In this document: piece by piece, positions 34,568 through 47,021 of the stretch
How positions within the stretch are numbered: position 1 is the stretch's first letter
How the letters are laid out: the number at the start of each line of letters is the position of its first letter
DNA from: Pristionchus mayeri
Lineage: Eukaryota > Nematoda > Chromadorea > Rhabditida > Neodiplogasteridae
DNA: 64,000 nucleotides
Reading direction: 5' to 3'
Assembly (NCBI GenBank): GCA_036245805.1
Contig: BTRK01000004.1
Location: 27,327,541-27,391,540 of the forward strand
Made by a program: the position numbers and the translations under genes
Notes under the pieces: model-generated
Databases searched by the model: none
The model's input: only the letters and a program-made list of their open reading frames with translations
What the model was told of the DNA's origin: nothing

Positions 34568-37500
34568 CTAAATATTCTCATTCATCAGAATGTCGAACAT
34601 CTCATTGTAAGCATCTCTGAAAGGACAATCAAAGGGAAAAGATCAAAGCGGTAAGTGAGTTATAAGCAAACCTATCGGCATCGATGAGGGCGAAACGAAT
34701 CTCGTCGTTCTCCAGAATAACTCTCCTCATTATTTCACGAAGCTCCAACTCCTGAATACACTTCATTCCCTTCACTATCATCTCTCATCATTAAGATACC
34801 ATTGTAGATTGACTGACCCCTTCCTCATATTCGATCTCCTCTTGATTCTCATTCTCTTCTCTATTCTCGTCTCTATCCATCATGCCCAATCTCTCTTGTC
34901 TCATTCGATCTTCCTCGATTGCTCGATGTTTGAGTGTAGTGGGGGAAGGAGATCGAGAGCGAATTCCCTTCAATTCCCCTCTCTCCTTCCTTCTCTCCAT
35001 CCCTCTCACCTCCCTCTCCATCGTCTTCTCGATATTCGCCCCTTCACGGGAGAATCTCCATCGACTGACGTGATTCGATCTGCAAGTGCTCTCCATTCCT
35101 CCCTCCCCTCCCTTCCACTCACCTCTGGTATCTCATGATCCATCCATTGTACAGTCCATGCGAATCACGATCAGTCTGCAACAACCATTTCTTCTTAAAC
35201 AGGATAGATTGTTTGAAGCTGCAAGTCAAATACCCATAAATTAAAGCCCGTACATTGTGATATTTCGGAATCAATTTACATCTGTTAAGAACTTCTACGT
35301 TTTACTAAAAAGGTAAAGGTACATCCCGTCTTCGAGACCAGCTCGCGGGAGAGCACTGCTAGGCCAGTGTCACTACGTTTCACTTAGTCGTCATTTTTTA
35401 AAAATGAACATTCCGAAGTATTCTTTCCTGAATATAAAACTGGCCATTCATGGTGCATCTATTCCTGCACTCTCCCCATACAATCTCCATCCTTGGCAGA
35501 TGTCTCACTAAGGGAATCAGATGACTCACAGGAATAAGTCCCTCGCAGTCCCTCACTACTCCCATCTCCGATCTCAGCATCGGCTTCCCATCGTCTTCTT
35601 CTCCTCCGTAAGAGAGAGTCACTCGTATCTGAGGGAGGGAAAGAATTACTCTCTTCCTTCTCTCTCCTCTCTTCTCTCACTTCTGGCATCCCCTTCACCA
35701 TCCTCGTCTGATACACTGGATCAATCCTTCTGAATGTATGCTCATCGATTCTTTGTCTGCCAGTTGGATCTCCATGCTGCTGATTGAGTTGGAACTTGAT
35801 CCACAGTCCCATCACTTCATCTGGATCGTGTCTGCAAGAAGGGCCCATTCCGATCTCCCTCCATTCCCACATACGTGGCATACAGCACCGCGTCCATCTT
35901 GAGGTAGGGGGAAGCGATGAAGACAGTAGTTTCATCCACTCCACACACCATTCCAGTGTACCACCCATCCGACGGAGCCTTCTTCTGCTACAATACACGC
36001 ATACAGTATCGCCGGAAAGTATTCGCCCACTTTTAATTTCTTCCATAGTTTTTCAATCAAGCGAGCAATCGTGTTGAAAATTTGAGAGGGTATAGCTAAT
36101 CTAATGGGGAATAAGGTGCTCTTATTGCGAACTTATGTAAATTTCTCACGCTTGCGTAGTGATGACGCAACCGAAGTGCACTTATTCGAAAAATTGTATC
36201 TCTCTGGAGAATTTTTACATGCCTGTCTAACTTTCTGAGTGTTGAGAACCATCTACGTACTACCCAGAAAACAAATTTCAAGTTGCTGCGACATCGCACC
36301 GTGTTGCTGCAGCTGCTGCAAATTTGAGGCTGCAAACTCATAACTTCGCTCCTAGACCAGCTAGAAACTCGTTCAAAGCGGCAAAATGATTCTTACTATG
36401 GCCCTAGATGATCCTGAAAGTTTGGAATCGATCGGTCTTCACTTGCCCTCAGGACACGAAAAAGTCACTTTTTCGGATGACTCAACTTTGGAAACTTACC
36501 ATTTCAAAGGTTAATATGCATAAAATGTGTTTCCTGGGCAGGAAGGTGCGAAAACCATCAAAGAATCAAATCCCAACATTTGGTAGAGCAACATTTGGTA
36601 GGCCGTAGTGAACGATCTACGGACGCGCACCCCTCTCGAGCGCGCGAGTTTTCTCTACAGGATGAGAGAGCGGCGCGAAGAGAAAGCATGCGTTTCGAAA
36701 AGGGCGCGGGTCCGTAAATCGTTCGCTACGGCCCGGAAAGTGAAGCCAGCTCCACCAACAGTTGGGAATCCATTCTGTGCTGGTTTTTGCACCTTCCTGC
36801 CAGGGAACCACATTTTATGCAAATTCAGCCATGGAATTGTACATACACTAAATTTGAGTCATCTGAAAAAAGTAACTTTCTCGAGCCCTGAGAGCAAATG
36901 AAGAGCAATCGGCACCAAAGGATCTTCTAGGGTCATGATAAGGACCATTTTGCTGCTTTAAACGAGTCTCTAGCTGATCTGGGGATCATCTAGGGCCATA
37001 GTAAGGATCATTTTGTCGCTTTGGATGTGTTTCTAGCTGGTCTAGGAGCGAAGTTATGAGTTTGCAACCTCAAATTTGCAGCAGCTGCAGCAACACGGTG
37101 CGATGTCGCAGCAACTTGAAATTTTTTTCTGGATACTACGTGGATAGTTTTCAACACTCAGAAAGTTAGACAGTCATGGCAAAATTCTCCAGAGAGATAC
37201 AATTTTTCGAAAAAGTGCAATTCTATTGCGTCATCACTACGCAAGCATGTGAAATTTGCATACGTTCGCAATAAAATCACCTTATTCCCCATTAGATTTG
37301 CTATACTATCTCAAATTTTCAGCACGACAGCTCGCTTGATTGAAAAACTATGGCAGAAATTAAAAGTGGGCGAATACTTTCCGGCGGTACTGTACACTTA
37401 CAGTTTGCATCTATTTCGAAGATAAACGTGCATAAATTAGTCTTATGACTAATGACTAGCCTCGAGCTTGGGAGTTTCCCTTGCTTTCACAATCGTCGGA

Positions 37501-39851
37501 ATCTTCGTTTCGATCCATTGAACTCCCGACTTCTCGAGTGCTGTAGTGAATGTCTCATGTTTCCCTTCTCTTCTCCCCTTCCTCTCTACTCACCAATGCT
37601 AATTCCTGGTCTCAGATGCTTGACAGTGATGGTCGTTGTTTTCCCTACCATGTCTCCTCCTTCCCTCACTCCTTCCACTCCGATTCTTCCCAGATACGAG
37701 TTCTCCGCGACCCACCTGTATCATAATAAATCATAATCATTATTTCATTTTAATCCTCACTACCCTTATGATACAGTAACTTCCACACTCACCAAGACTT
37801 ATAATCATCGGCTGCTCTTTTGATGTATTTCGCATCGCAAGTTATCTGGAATCGATGACTCTACCTGACCTCTCAACTGAATCCTCACCATGAGAATTCC
37901 ATCGTGCATCTGACTCTTCAGTCCCATTGGCTTCGATTTCGCCATCTCCATATCTTCGACATCATAAGTTGCTGATCCTTCTTGTGGTCTGTATACCACA
38001 CATTGGTCATCTCTCTCTCCCTCTCTCTCTCTCTCTCCACTCTTCTTTATCGCTCACCTCAGCTTCACTTCCACATAATCTCCCACCTTCAATGGTGGAC
38101 TCACTCCTTCGAATACTCGTTGATACACATCCTGAAATGGAGGCTGTCCAATCTATTCTCATCCTGCTCTTCCTTCTTCTTCTCACCACATTTCCCTTCT
38201 TCGTCGAGACAATGAACTTCCTTGGATGTTGAGAATCTCCTCGGTTCTCGCTGGCTACCACTCCTTTCTCCCTCAAGTAGAAGACCCTCATTCACAATCA
38301 TCAACGCACACCACTATACTTACAGCACCGGCATCGTCCTGTGTGACCCTTCTAACCCCATCTCCCTAGTAACTCACCATCCAACTTCTTCCACTACACT
38401 CGGTATTCCAGAGTATGAGCTGGTCATTCCTCCTGGGAAGAGAAGAACATCAACGAATGATTATACTCATCTCACCTTCTCTTGGTGTTCCTCCTCTTCC
38501 ACTCCTGCTCATGCTCGAATCGTTCCGTTCATTGAGTGGAATGGAGTGTCTCACAGGGTATGGGTTGATTCTCGCATCGTTCTATAAACGATTATTAAAA
38601 ATATCAATATTTGCACATCAGAAATCCCTACCGAACTTCTGACACTCGTTTTTCCATCCATCTGTCGCTTTTCCTCCCTCATCGAGACCGAATCCAGTTT
38701 CGAAGAGATCTGACTCATGACCTCATCGTCAGTCCCCCCCCCCTTCGTCCCCTTTCTCACCGAACTCATTCGATCAGAGAAGGATCTCTCCTCTGCCCTT
38801 CTCTCCATTGGGGGAATGGCCACTGTCAGCTTCTCCTTCTTCGGGTGCTGAGATACTCATTGTAAGGGGAAGAAGGGGGGGGGGGGGGGTAACTGACCTC
38901 TCCTTTCCTTTCATTTTCCGCTTCCGACTGCAGATACTTCTCATACTGCAATGCCCAATGGAAGTGAGTGGGTGAGCGAGTGATCACTCACTTCGTCTCT
39001 CAATTGTCTCCATTCCTCTTCATTTATAGCCGCATTTCGAGGCGGTGTCTGTTTCAGGATCACCATCTCAGATCGACGTTTATCCCTCAAAATCAATCGA
39101 GTTCATTTTTAAATTACCAGACGAGGACGCAATTGCCCCCCCCCCCATTTTAATTTTTCCATCGGATAAACGATGTCCAAATAAGGTATTAAAGAAAATA
39201 CACAAAGCCGAAAAATATACATATAATAACACAGGGATGGCCAACCGAAGACGAAATCCTTATATCAATATTTCATAGTCCGTTTGTACTTTTAAGCAAA
39301 ATATCTATATAAAATGGTTGGAAAATAGGTGATTAGGTGTAAACTAACCAGGTGACATAGGCGAGATAACTGCGATCCGAATCAACTGGAGAGAACTGAG
39401 AATCGACAGTGATAGCACCAAAGTAGATTGAGAATGCCAGATGAGGTTGAGGGAAGATGAAGATATCCAGAAACTGGAATGCCCCGTTACACTGCACACT
39501 CCTCTCACCACTCACCATAGTCACTCCGATCTGAGTCTGCATCTTGAGTGGTCTATCCAGTACTTTGCACTCCAGCACTCTACAGCGGGCATCGATCCTG
39601 TAGATTACTTATGCCATTCTACGTTATCTACAATAAAATACATCGCTTCTCTCTGCACTCACTTCAATTCGATGGGTGTTCCTACAGTGGCTGATTGGGG
39701 ACAATCACAGGCATCGATCACTTCGATCCTCTGTTGATCACTCTGCCAGACCTGAAGGAAGGAGTTATCAAAAGAGACTACCGTAGCCCATCCTTTAATA
39801 TCTCACCTGTACTTCCCTGTCATCTCTCTGCAGAACTACAGCTTTAGGCAT
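34568..39851 (-). CDS. tandem family member 9 (long form)
   Basis: The last and largest copy in the array. ATG 39851 (MPKAVVLQRDDREVQ) follows a TTTTCGTAG acceptor. N-half modules: VWQSDQQRIEVIDACDCPQS, DARCRVLECKVLDRPLKM, FQFLDIFIFPQPHLAFSIYF (matches member 4 VLDVFLVNPRRDTAYSERFG). Acidic/basic disordered segments at about 38820-38560 are followed by PPLKVGDYVEVKLR and VAENSYLGRIGVEG. C-half: GWYTGMVCGVDETTVFIASP (exon from 35987), then DEVMGLWIKFQLNQQHGDP and YQTRMVKGMPEVRE, which match members 6 and 7. A charged linker precedes the shared helical end (REIMRRVILENDEIRFALID), stop at 34568. The intron between 37430 and 35987 contains the 1.39-kb foldback. Function unknown; I predict small beta modules from pattern only. 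Exon borders are partly unresolved. Confidence 0.55.
36004..37392. mobile_element. 1.39-kb foldback (Tc1/mariner-type ends) with TA duplication
   Basis: Terminal inverted repeats begin CAGTATCGCCGGAAAGTATT (36004) and, reversed, CAGTACCGCCGGAAAGTATT (37392). They extend as long arms of about 590-640 bp, roughly 80-90 percent alike by eye. Matching words include ACGGTGCGATGTCGCAGCAA and its inverse near 36290, and GCATAAAATGTGTTTCCTGG versus its inverse near 36800. TA flanks both ends (36002-36003 and 37393-37394). No transposase frame, so non-autonomous. The loop contains a second palindrome (36601-36733). Confidence 0.82.
36601..36733. repeat. GC-rich palindromic element nested in the foldback loop
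   Basis: GGCCGTAGTGAACGATCTAC at 36601 pairs with the inverse of a block ending GTTCGCTACGGCC at 36733 (GGCCGTAGCGAACGATTTAC when reversed). The pairing continues through ACGGACGCGCACCC / GGGCGCGGGTCCGT. GC content is far above the surroundings. It sits between the two long arms, so it probably inserted into the outer element. Confidence 0.65.
39112..39180. repeat. diverged solo end of the 3191-3414 MITE family
   Basis: ATTACCAGACGAGGACGCAA followed by a C tract and TTTTAATTTTTCCATCGGAT parallels 3190-3260 base by base with gaps. No opposite end was found nearby. Lies in an intron of family member 9. Confidence 0.45.
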
Positions 39852-40040
39852 CTACGAAAATGATTGAATTGAGGAAATTTCCCCTGAGGGATTAGGTATG
39901 TCACGGTAGTTGACCTTTCACATCGATTCATTTCATTCTCTCAGAATGTGTAACATCATTTATGCATTGGAATTTTCTGGAAAATAACAGAGAATATTGT
40001 ATAAAAGAAAGCATAACATAATAAATCAACAACTATAGGA

Positions 40041-41092
40041 CTATTTACGGAAGCAAATCTGCTTAATCCTCTCGAAAGTTTGCTCATCGTGCACTGCGAA
40101 TAGCCTGCACACTTCCTTGTCCATCAACAATTTCCTCATGTAAGGAATGATGCTCTCCGTCTGAGATATACGAAAGTTTCAATGTGAGTACGAAGAAAGC
40201 ACTCACAGTCTTCACTCTTCTCGTCTCCATCACTTCATTCGTATTCTTCTCCCTCTCCTTCTCTTCATTTTTATCCTCTCCATCCTCACGCTTTGCCATC
40301 TGATAGTCGGATTTATATATGAAAGATTGGTGTGAACTGAAAAGTATTTACTCACTTCATTTTTAGTAGTCATCCCTTCTATCACCCAAAACGCCTTCAT
40401 TGCTAGTGGAACATCTTAAGAATAGGAAGTCATAATTAGTAATATATAGAGGGTACTCACGATCTTCTGCTCTGACTCTCCGACACACGACTGTATATGA
40501 TGTGCCAGCCTCATTCAGTTCTTCCTCATCACTTTCGCTTCCTCTTTTCTTCACCATACCACCCAAGAAGTCATTGTGGAAAAGGAACCATCTAAGATCA
40601 TATAAGATATAACATAATACAGGGGATTCTTACCCGAATTCCTTTTTCGTTAACGATGCTTGGCACAAAATCTGAATCAATAATTAGAGAAAGACGATAG
40701 ATACTCTGACTTCCAGTTCGTTTAAATTCACTCTTCTGTCAATTCCTTCGGGATGAGAAATTAACTTCATATCCTCAACTTCCAAACTCTTTCCTCTAGT
40801 GCGAGGACGACTAAATATTGTCATGATTGAAGATATGTATTATATCGCAGCAATGTTAATAGCACCAAAAATAGTTGCCCGACCTAACTTGGACGGCCAC
40901 AAACACTCCCACTCTGACATCTGGATGATATCCATGAACTCGAGGATAGACTACCTGCAATGGGCACTGTTGAAGTTCACTCATCTACACTCTGCTTACC
41001 GCGATTCCTTGAGGTGTAGTGACAAAGAATGTCCTGCGAGTCGATCCATCGTAGTAGCCCGATATAACCCCATCCAACCATCGACTACCCAT
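40041..41092 (-). CDS. tandem family member 8 (truncated form)
   Basis: The shortest copy. ATG 41092 opens with MGSRWLDGVISGYYDGSTRR and TFFVTTPQGIAV, aligned with starts of members 6 and 7. Next come VVYPRVHGYHPDVRVGVFVA, then MKLISHPEGIDRRVNLNELE. The core module is LCQASLTKKEFGWFLFHNDF followed by LGG. A charged linker with KREDGEDKNEEKEREK replaces the second W-G-V module and the YETRV-like exon that members 6 and 7 carry. It ends with the shared helical cap (SIIPYMRKLLMDKEVCRLFA, QICFRK), stop 40041. Introns are all short. The reading frame stays open, so this is a shortened but plausible gene rather than an obvious pseudogene. Confidence 0.6.
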
Positions 41093-41273
41093 TTCTAGAG
41101 AATTGAGAGTGAAAAGGAAATCCAGAGAGATGTTCAGATATATGGGACAATGACCATTTTTTTCCTTATTTCTTCGAAACTTTTCACAGAAATAATACAA
41201 TTATTCGACATGAACATTTCACAACTGTAAGTAATATGTGTTCTTTAGATAAAAATATTAACAAGCATTAGAT

Positions 41274-43499
41274 CTAACACAAATTCTTGCGGGCGTATCT
41301 ATCAAGAATCTCCCTGACTCTGAGTGCAGCCTCTTTATCGTTAGCTAGGAAGCATTCTTCCATAAGGGGTGCTTTCATTAGTCTGTTCATCAGATGGATC
41401 ACTCGTCCGTCCTTCTCACATCTACAACTATCTCCTTCCCCATGAGAATTCCCCTACCCAACTCGCCTTGATGGAGGTCCATGGGAGAGAGAATTCTGCG
41501 GATTCTCAGTCGTATGTTCCACTCTGTAATCATCATTTTAGTATTATTTATAATCAATTATGAATATCATTCCACTCCCTAATCATTCACCTTTCTTCCC
41601 ACTGATTCGCAGCCCAATTCGTTTCATTGATCTTCTTCGCCACATTGTCATAAATGGACAACTTCCATCGCGCCGTGTGGTTCTGTCTGCATCATTCATT
41701 CTTTATTCTCATATTCACCATCACAATATATGAGATATTCAAGTTAAAATAATCGACAATTTGTCCAGTTAATAGTTCCTCATACTCGTCATTCACTCCC
41801 TCTCTCTCTCCTCACCTGAAGTGTTTAACCACCCAGAATTGATACTCTCCCTTCGCCCGCTCACTACTCGTATCGATTAGTCCCTCGTGATCTCGAATAA
41901 GGCCAATCTCAGATTGAAGAAGAGCTCGTGAATCCTCAATCTCCCCATTCCATTGGCAAGGAATTCGCACCTCAATCGTGTTCATTCTAGCTCATTCAGT
42001 GTATAACTGGTCTACCTCAGCCAGACCGCTTATCACACGCGTTTTGCACATTGGTTCCGCTTCGGTGAAGTAGCTCATGGCGTTGTATCGTATTCCGAAT
42101 TCACCAGATCGACGATTATCGATTTGGACTTTCAACCATCGACCGAGAATGGACTCTGTCCTGATAGTAGAGTGATTCATTCAATGAGATATCTATGATG
42201 ACTAACGGAAGATGGATTCCACTCTTCCAGTTATTGAGGCAGACATCTGAACAGATATTGGGACATGTGATGAGAAGGAAATTATCAGTGCTCTTCGTGA
42301 CAATGCCATCGAACCATCGACTAGTGAGCTGAGGCTGCAGGGGAACTATTGTAGAATACGGTACGACGTAGATGGAAAGAAATGAGAGTGAGCAACTGTA
42401 GGGGAGTTGGATAGGTGTGGTGGAGGCGAGTCGCCTTAACCTACTTCATTCTCATTTCGTCCCTCCTCAACTCTTTCCTATATTAGTACTGCTTTAGGAA
42501 GGAACTACATACAAGTGATCAGCGTAGTATGAAAAACCAATAAATAAATAAGTGATCAGCGTAGTATGAAAAACCAAAAAATAATTTTAGATGCACATTG
42601 ACAAAAAAAATTGCATACCCGCTCGGCGAAGTCGATTTTATGAACAATCCATACAACGGGCTGTCCATCCGAGGACATCTCTGATATAGAGATAATCATT
42701 TAACTTATCAACATTAGAGGAGTATTCACAAAGTCAAGCAATGAGGATGGAATAATTACAACGATCACGCTACATTTTAGAACTCTCCATCTAACAATAA
42801 GTAGTGGAAATAGTTGACCTTCGGCAGTTTTGGCTCTTCGAATGCCAACTCTGTAAACGCATCCAACTCGAATATTCTTCTCCCCATTCTCTCCATCTCC
42901 CCTCAATGCCAATAGACCGAGATAATCATTGTAGAATATGAACCACCTGGAGAATCAACATCATCTATTGCTAATCATATTGCTGCCTATACGAGTAAAT
43001 CGACAGAGCATTCCTTACGCATTATGCTGCCTCATGAATTTGACATTGCATTTGATCTGAAATAAGAGTGCCATTTCAGAGGGCAATCAAATGCATCTCA
43101 CTCACTTCAACTGCGTTCCGCTGCACTTCCACTTCGTGATCAACTGGTTTCCTATTCAACTCGTAGCCCTCTATTTCCATGTTACTCCCATTGCTTCTGG
43201 GAGGACTGAAAAAAGTGTGCAAATTAATATTCTACACATGTTACATGTTCGGTGTATTGGATACTCACTAGAGGAGTACTCTTAAGTAAGCTCCCAGCTC
43301 CACGTCGTCGTTGTTCTCATGGATACGGGGATGCATCACCTGAGAAGTCAGCTAGAGATTGAAAATCAGAGTTGACAGAAACGAAAATCAGTGTAGATCT
43401 TACTCCGATTCCAAGTGGTGTGTAGACGAAGTAGAAAGTGCCGCAATCCACTTGACTGAATCCCGCGACAATTCCATTCGCCCATCCTATACCCTCCAT
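41274..43499 (-). CDS. tandem family member 7
   Basis: Starts at ATG 43499 (MEGIGWANGIVAGFSQVDCG, then FYFVYTPLGIGV). Modules in order: VMHPRIHENNDDVELGAYLR; YELNRKPVDHEVEVQRNAVE; core IKCNVKFMRQHNAWFIFYND with YLGLLALRGDGENG; an exon with DGQPVVWIVHKIDFAER; second W-G-V module SRWFDGIVTKSTDNFLLITC; SILGRWLKVQIDNRRSGEFG with CKTRVISGLAEV; a bridging exon rich in WQVS-like residues; C-terminal cap KAPLMEECFLANDKEAALRV to ARKNLC, stop 41274. Every module aligns with member 6. A 28-bp direct repeat lies in an intron (42513-42577). Function unknown. Confidence 0.62.
42513..42577. repeat. 28-bp direct duplication
   Basis: AAGTGATCAGCGTAGTATGA plus AAAACCAA occurs at 42513-42540 and again at 42550-42577, separated by TAAATAAAT. 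Recent-looking, perfect copies within an intron of family member 7. Confidence 0.8.
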
Positions 43500-43689
43500 C
43501 CTTAGAATCGAGAAATGGAGATTGAGAAGCATCAAAGGACAAGATAGAAACGAGGACATGACCGCTCTCGGGAGTAGTGGGTTAGTTGAAGCACAAACAA
43601 AACATTTATGCAAGTGCAATGCAATTTACAATTGCAAGTGATATTATAGTTAAGCTGGGTGCGTTTAGAGTCATTGAACACATCTTACT

Positions 43690-46600
43690 CTATTTCTGAA
43701 TATATCTTTCGACAATTTCCTGGATTCTCATGGCAGACTCTCTATCGTTATCCCGCAAAGAATGGCAAAGGGATTGATCTTTCATAAGCCTAATCATCAA
43801 ATTGATAACTCGCCCGTCCTTCTTTCTGTAAATGGTATTTTGAAAGTGGTGGAAAACGTATCGCGAGCTCACTTTGATGGTCCCTGAGAATCGTTCTCCG
43901 ACCTCATCTCAAGTCTGGAATCTCATTAATAGTGTCCTTTCTGATGTGTTTCACTATTCACTCACCTGTCGTCTTCCTTCTTTCTGGGATGTGAATTAAC
44001 CTTGGTCGGCAGGTTATCGTAGATGGACAGCTTCCATCGGGCAGTGTGATTCTGTCTATATCCATTTTCAAACTGCATATTCATCATCCAGTACTTTCAC
44101 TTCCTTCTTCCACTTCTTACCTGTAGTGAGTGATAACCCAGAATCGATACTCCCCCATTGATTCCTCCTTCCTCGTATCGATAATTCCATTCCAATCCCG
44201 AATGAGTCCAATATCAGAAGAGAGAAGAGCTCGCTCATCTTCCATTTCTCCATTCCATCCACATTCAATCAACAACTGCAATGTACACCAAGAAACCTTT
44301 ACAGTTACAGTTTAATCGGATAAACGATAAATTTGTAAAATATCAGGTTGGCTCGAAAGTCTTTGTCCATGATTTTGTTTTAACACTGCTCGTCGCAAGT
44401 GCACTTTGGCGTTTCCTCGATCCTAGTGAATAACAGTCAGTGATAGGCTTTTATAGTAAACAACTCCACTTCCCTTTCCTTCAGTCAAGCTCTAGTAGAG
44501 TTGCGATGTATGTTCCTGGCGACACCCACTTCCGACATGTTCTGCTTTACCTCTATCTATCCTACACCACAATGAAGGATTCGGAGATCCTACTGAAGAA
44601 TGTTTATCATACACATGCCCCCTCTACAACACCTTCAGGAATTGGTTCCATCGCTTCGATACATACGACTTTTCCCTCGATGATCAGGATAGATCTGGGA
44701 GGCCTCGTGAGTTGAATTTGGAAACGTTGAAGAAAGTTGTGGAAACGGACCCATTTCAAACTGTCCTTAAAATGGCCAATACACTTCCGAGCCCACCATA
44801 GCACAGTAGAGGAAGGCTTGATAACCCTTGGAATGAGGAAACTTATCGGTCGATTCATACCTCATGACATGACCCAAGCCAACATTGGACGCGGATTCGA
44901 TGATTCCAAATCCCCCCTCACTCTCTACGGTGCGGATCGTTGGCTGGACCGGCTCATAACCGGGGATGATAAACAGACCCTCTACGATAACAACCACAGG
45001 GGAGCCCATTGGGTTGGAGAAGGAGAGACCCCATAGGATGTCTCCAAATATGAGCTGCGCCCCCTAAAAATCATGATATTTGTTTGATGGAGAGGGGATG
45101 GCGTGATCTAATCGGAGTTGCTCACCAAGGGCATACTAATTACTGGGGTCAAGACCGTCGCACAACTACAGAATCTGAAGAAATAACTCGATGGTTTAAG
45201 CCTGAAGGAAACGAACGGTTACTATCAGCACGAATCCGCCCGTCTTCATGTCGCTAAACAAATCAAGCAAGAAGTGACTGGATACGGATGGTTGGTTCTC
45301 CCCCCATCGCCCGAATTCTAGTGAGTTCTAGTGATTTGGCCCCAACGGAATACTGGCTTTTCGCAGCCCTGCCTCATTCTCTTAGAGCTATGGCTTTCAA
45401 TTCCCGTGGAAGTCTCGATTCTGCGCTCAAGCAATTCTTTGACTCGCGTCCAGGCGGGTTCTAAATGGAGGGGATCCATACATTGCAGGTACGTTGGGCA
45501 CATATTGACAATAATGAGGACAAGTATATTTGAACACATGCTTGCCTTTCCCCAAGAACTACAGTTTTGAATAATGGACAAAGACTTTCGCGCCAACCTA
45601 ATATATTAGACTGTTCTATAATATTAAATTAAAAACGGTGGTAAATAAAGCTGAAATAATATCGAATGTGTACCTCAGTGTAACCATTAATCACGCGCGT
45701 TTCGTACAACGCATCGATCCATTCAATATCACTCATTGCGCGATACCGTAGTCCATGATCATTGGATCGCGGAATAGCGACTTTGAATCTGCTCCATTTG
45801 CCGAGCATCGACTGTGGTCTGGTCATAGGAATGCGACACAATAAGGAGAAGCGGAACGTACTTGATGTTCTCACCTCTCCCTCTCTGCCAATCGTAGAGG
45901 AAGACGTCCTCGGGCAATCGAGGAGAAGTGAGGATAAGGAACTGATCTCCACACCTCGTCACTACTCCTTCGAACCATCGACCAGTGTGAAGATGCTGGG
46001 AAGAGAAGAGAGGAATAGGATGAGAGGGGAGAGCTCACCCGATCTGCGTAGTCCATATCCTCGATCACCCAGTGTATCGGATCACGAATTGAAGCCAATC
46101 CTGCAATGTACTGCATACATTGATTCTCCTTCGTGCAAAAAGCCATTGAAGGAAGTACACCTCAAAGGTAGAACTTGCCATCCTCATTATTCGAAATTCG
46201 GCAGAGAGCCCGATAGAGACGGTCGACCTTCAGATTTCTATCGTTCAGTCTTCCATTCTCCCTCATTGCCAATCGACCGAGATACGCATTGTTGAAGATG
46301 TACCAGCTCAGATTAAATTGTTCCTATGCATAATGAGGAAAGAACACGACTCGCTCACCCTTTCTCTGTTCCAACGAATTTGGCGTTGCATTTTACCTGA
46401 ACAGATTTAAGAAAATGAAAAGCTTGTAATAATTGTTGGCACTTGGATGGCTGAATACTTACGTTGACTTTGCTCCATCGAATTTCCACTTCGTGATCCA
46501 CTGGCCGCTCATTCCACTCGAAATTCTGCACTTCCTCATTCTGGCATTTGTCGATGCGAGATCGAGAAGGTCTTCAAGAGAAGAATAGAACACCTTCACC

Positions 46601-46842
46601 CCATCGAGAGAAGAGAGAGTACTCACTCAGTGTTCACTCTCAGATACGACCCGAGAGTGAGTCCTCGATCCCTCTCGTGCACTCGGGGATACATCACCTG
46701 AGTACTTCCTTCTCCCACTCTCAATCTAGTCTCTTCCTGAGTGCAAACTCACGACGACTCCATGGAGAGTGTTCACGAAGAAAAGAACTCCCGACTTAAT
46801 CTCACTTCTTCTCACGATGATTCCATTCGTCCAGCCACTCAT
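43690..46842 (-). CDS. tandem family member 6
   Basis: Starts at ATG 46842 (MSGWTNGIIVRRSEIKSGVL, FFVNTLHGVV). Then VMYPRVHERDRGLTLGSYLR; NFEWNERPVDHEVEIRWSKV; core VKCNAKFVGTEKGWYIFNNA with YLGRLAMREN; IRDPIHWVIEDMDYADR; second module GRWFEGVVTRCGDQFLILTS with PRLPEDVFLYDW; SMLGKWSRFKVAIPRSNDHG and ALYETRVINGYTEV. After a large intron enlarged by a mariner insertion come a bridging exon (GLIRDWNGIIDTRKEESMGE, QNHTARWKLSIYDNLPTKVN) and the cap (RLMKDQSLCHSLRDNDRESA to VERYIQK), stop 43690. With member 7 it defines the standard short architecture: two W-x-x-G-V modules, one C-x-A core, one cap. Function unknown. Confidence 0.65.
44343..45601 (+). mobile_element. decayed mariner transposon
   Basis: 1,259 bp, the normal mariner size. 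Ends TCAGGTTGGCTCGAAAGTCT (44343) and, reversed, TTAGGTTGGCGCGAAAGTCT (45601) match over about 28 bp with two differences. TA flanks both sides. The plus strand carries a broken transposase. Recognisable pieces are the N-terminal HVLLYLYL region, TFRNWFHRF, the first catalytic Asp in RLITGDDK (GDEK in active copies), LYDNNHRGAHWVGEGETP, and the third Asp in SSDLAPTEYWLFAALPHSLR. These lie in different frames with stops between them, so it is inactive. It sits in an intron of family member 6, opposite strand. Confidence 0.92.
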
Positions 46843-47021
46843 CCTTACCGTCCAATATTGAAATTATCTTTCTGAGAAAGAAATACACGGGAGGGTTTAG
46901 ACCTCTACACATTAGTAAACGACACTCGTTTAACATAAATTACTTCATAGACAATTATAATGACTTCGTACAGTTGTGTAACACACGTTCAGGAAAATAC
47001 ATGGAAACATGAATCTACAAA

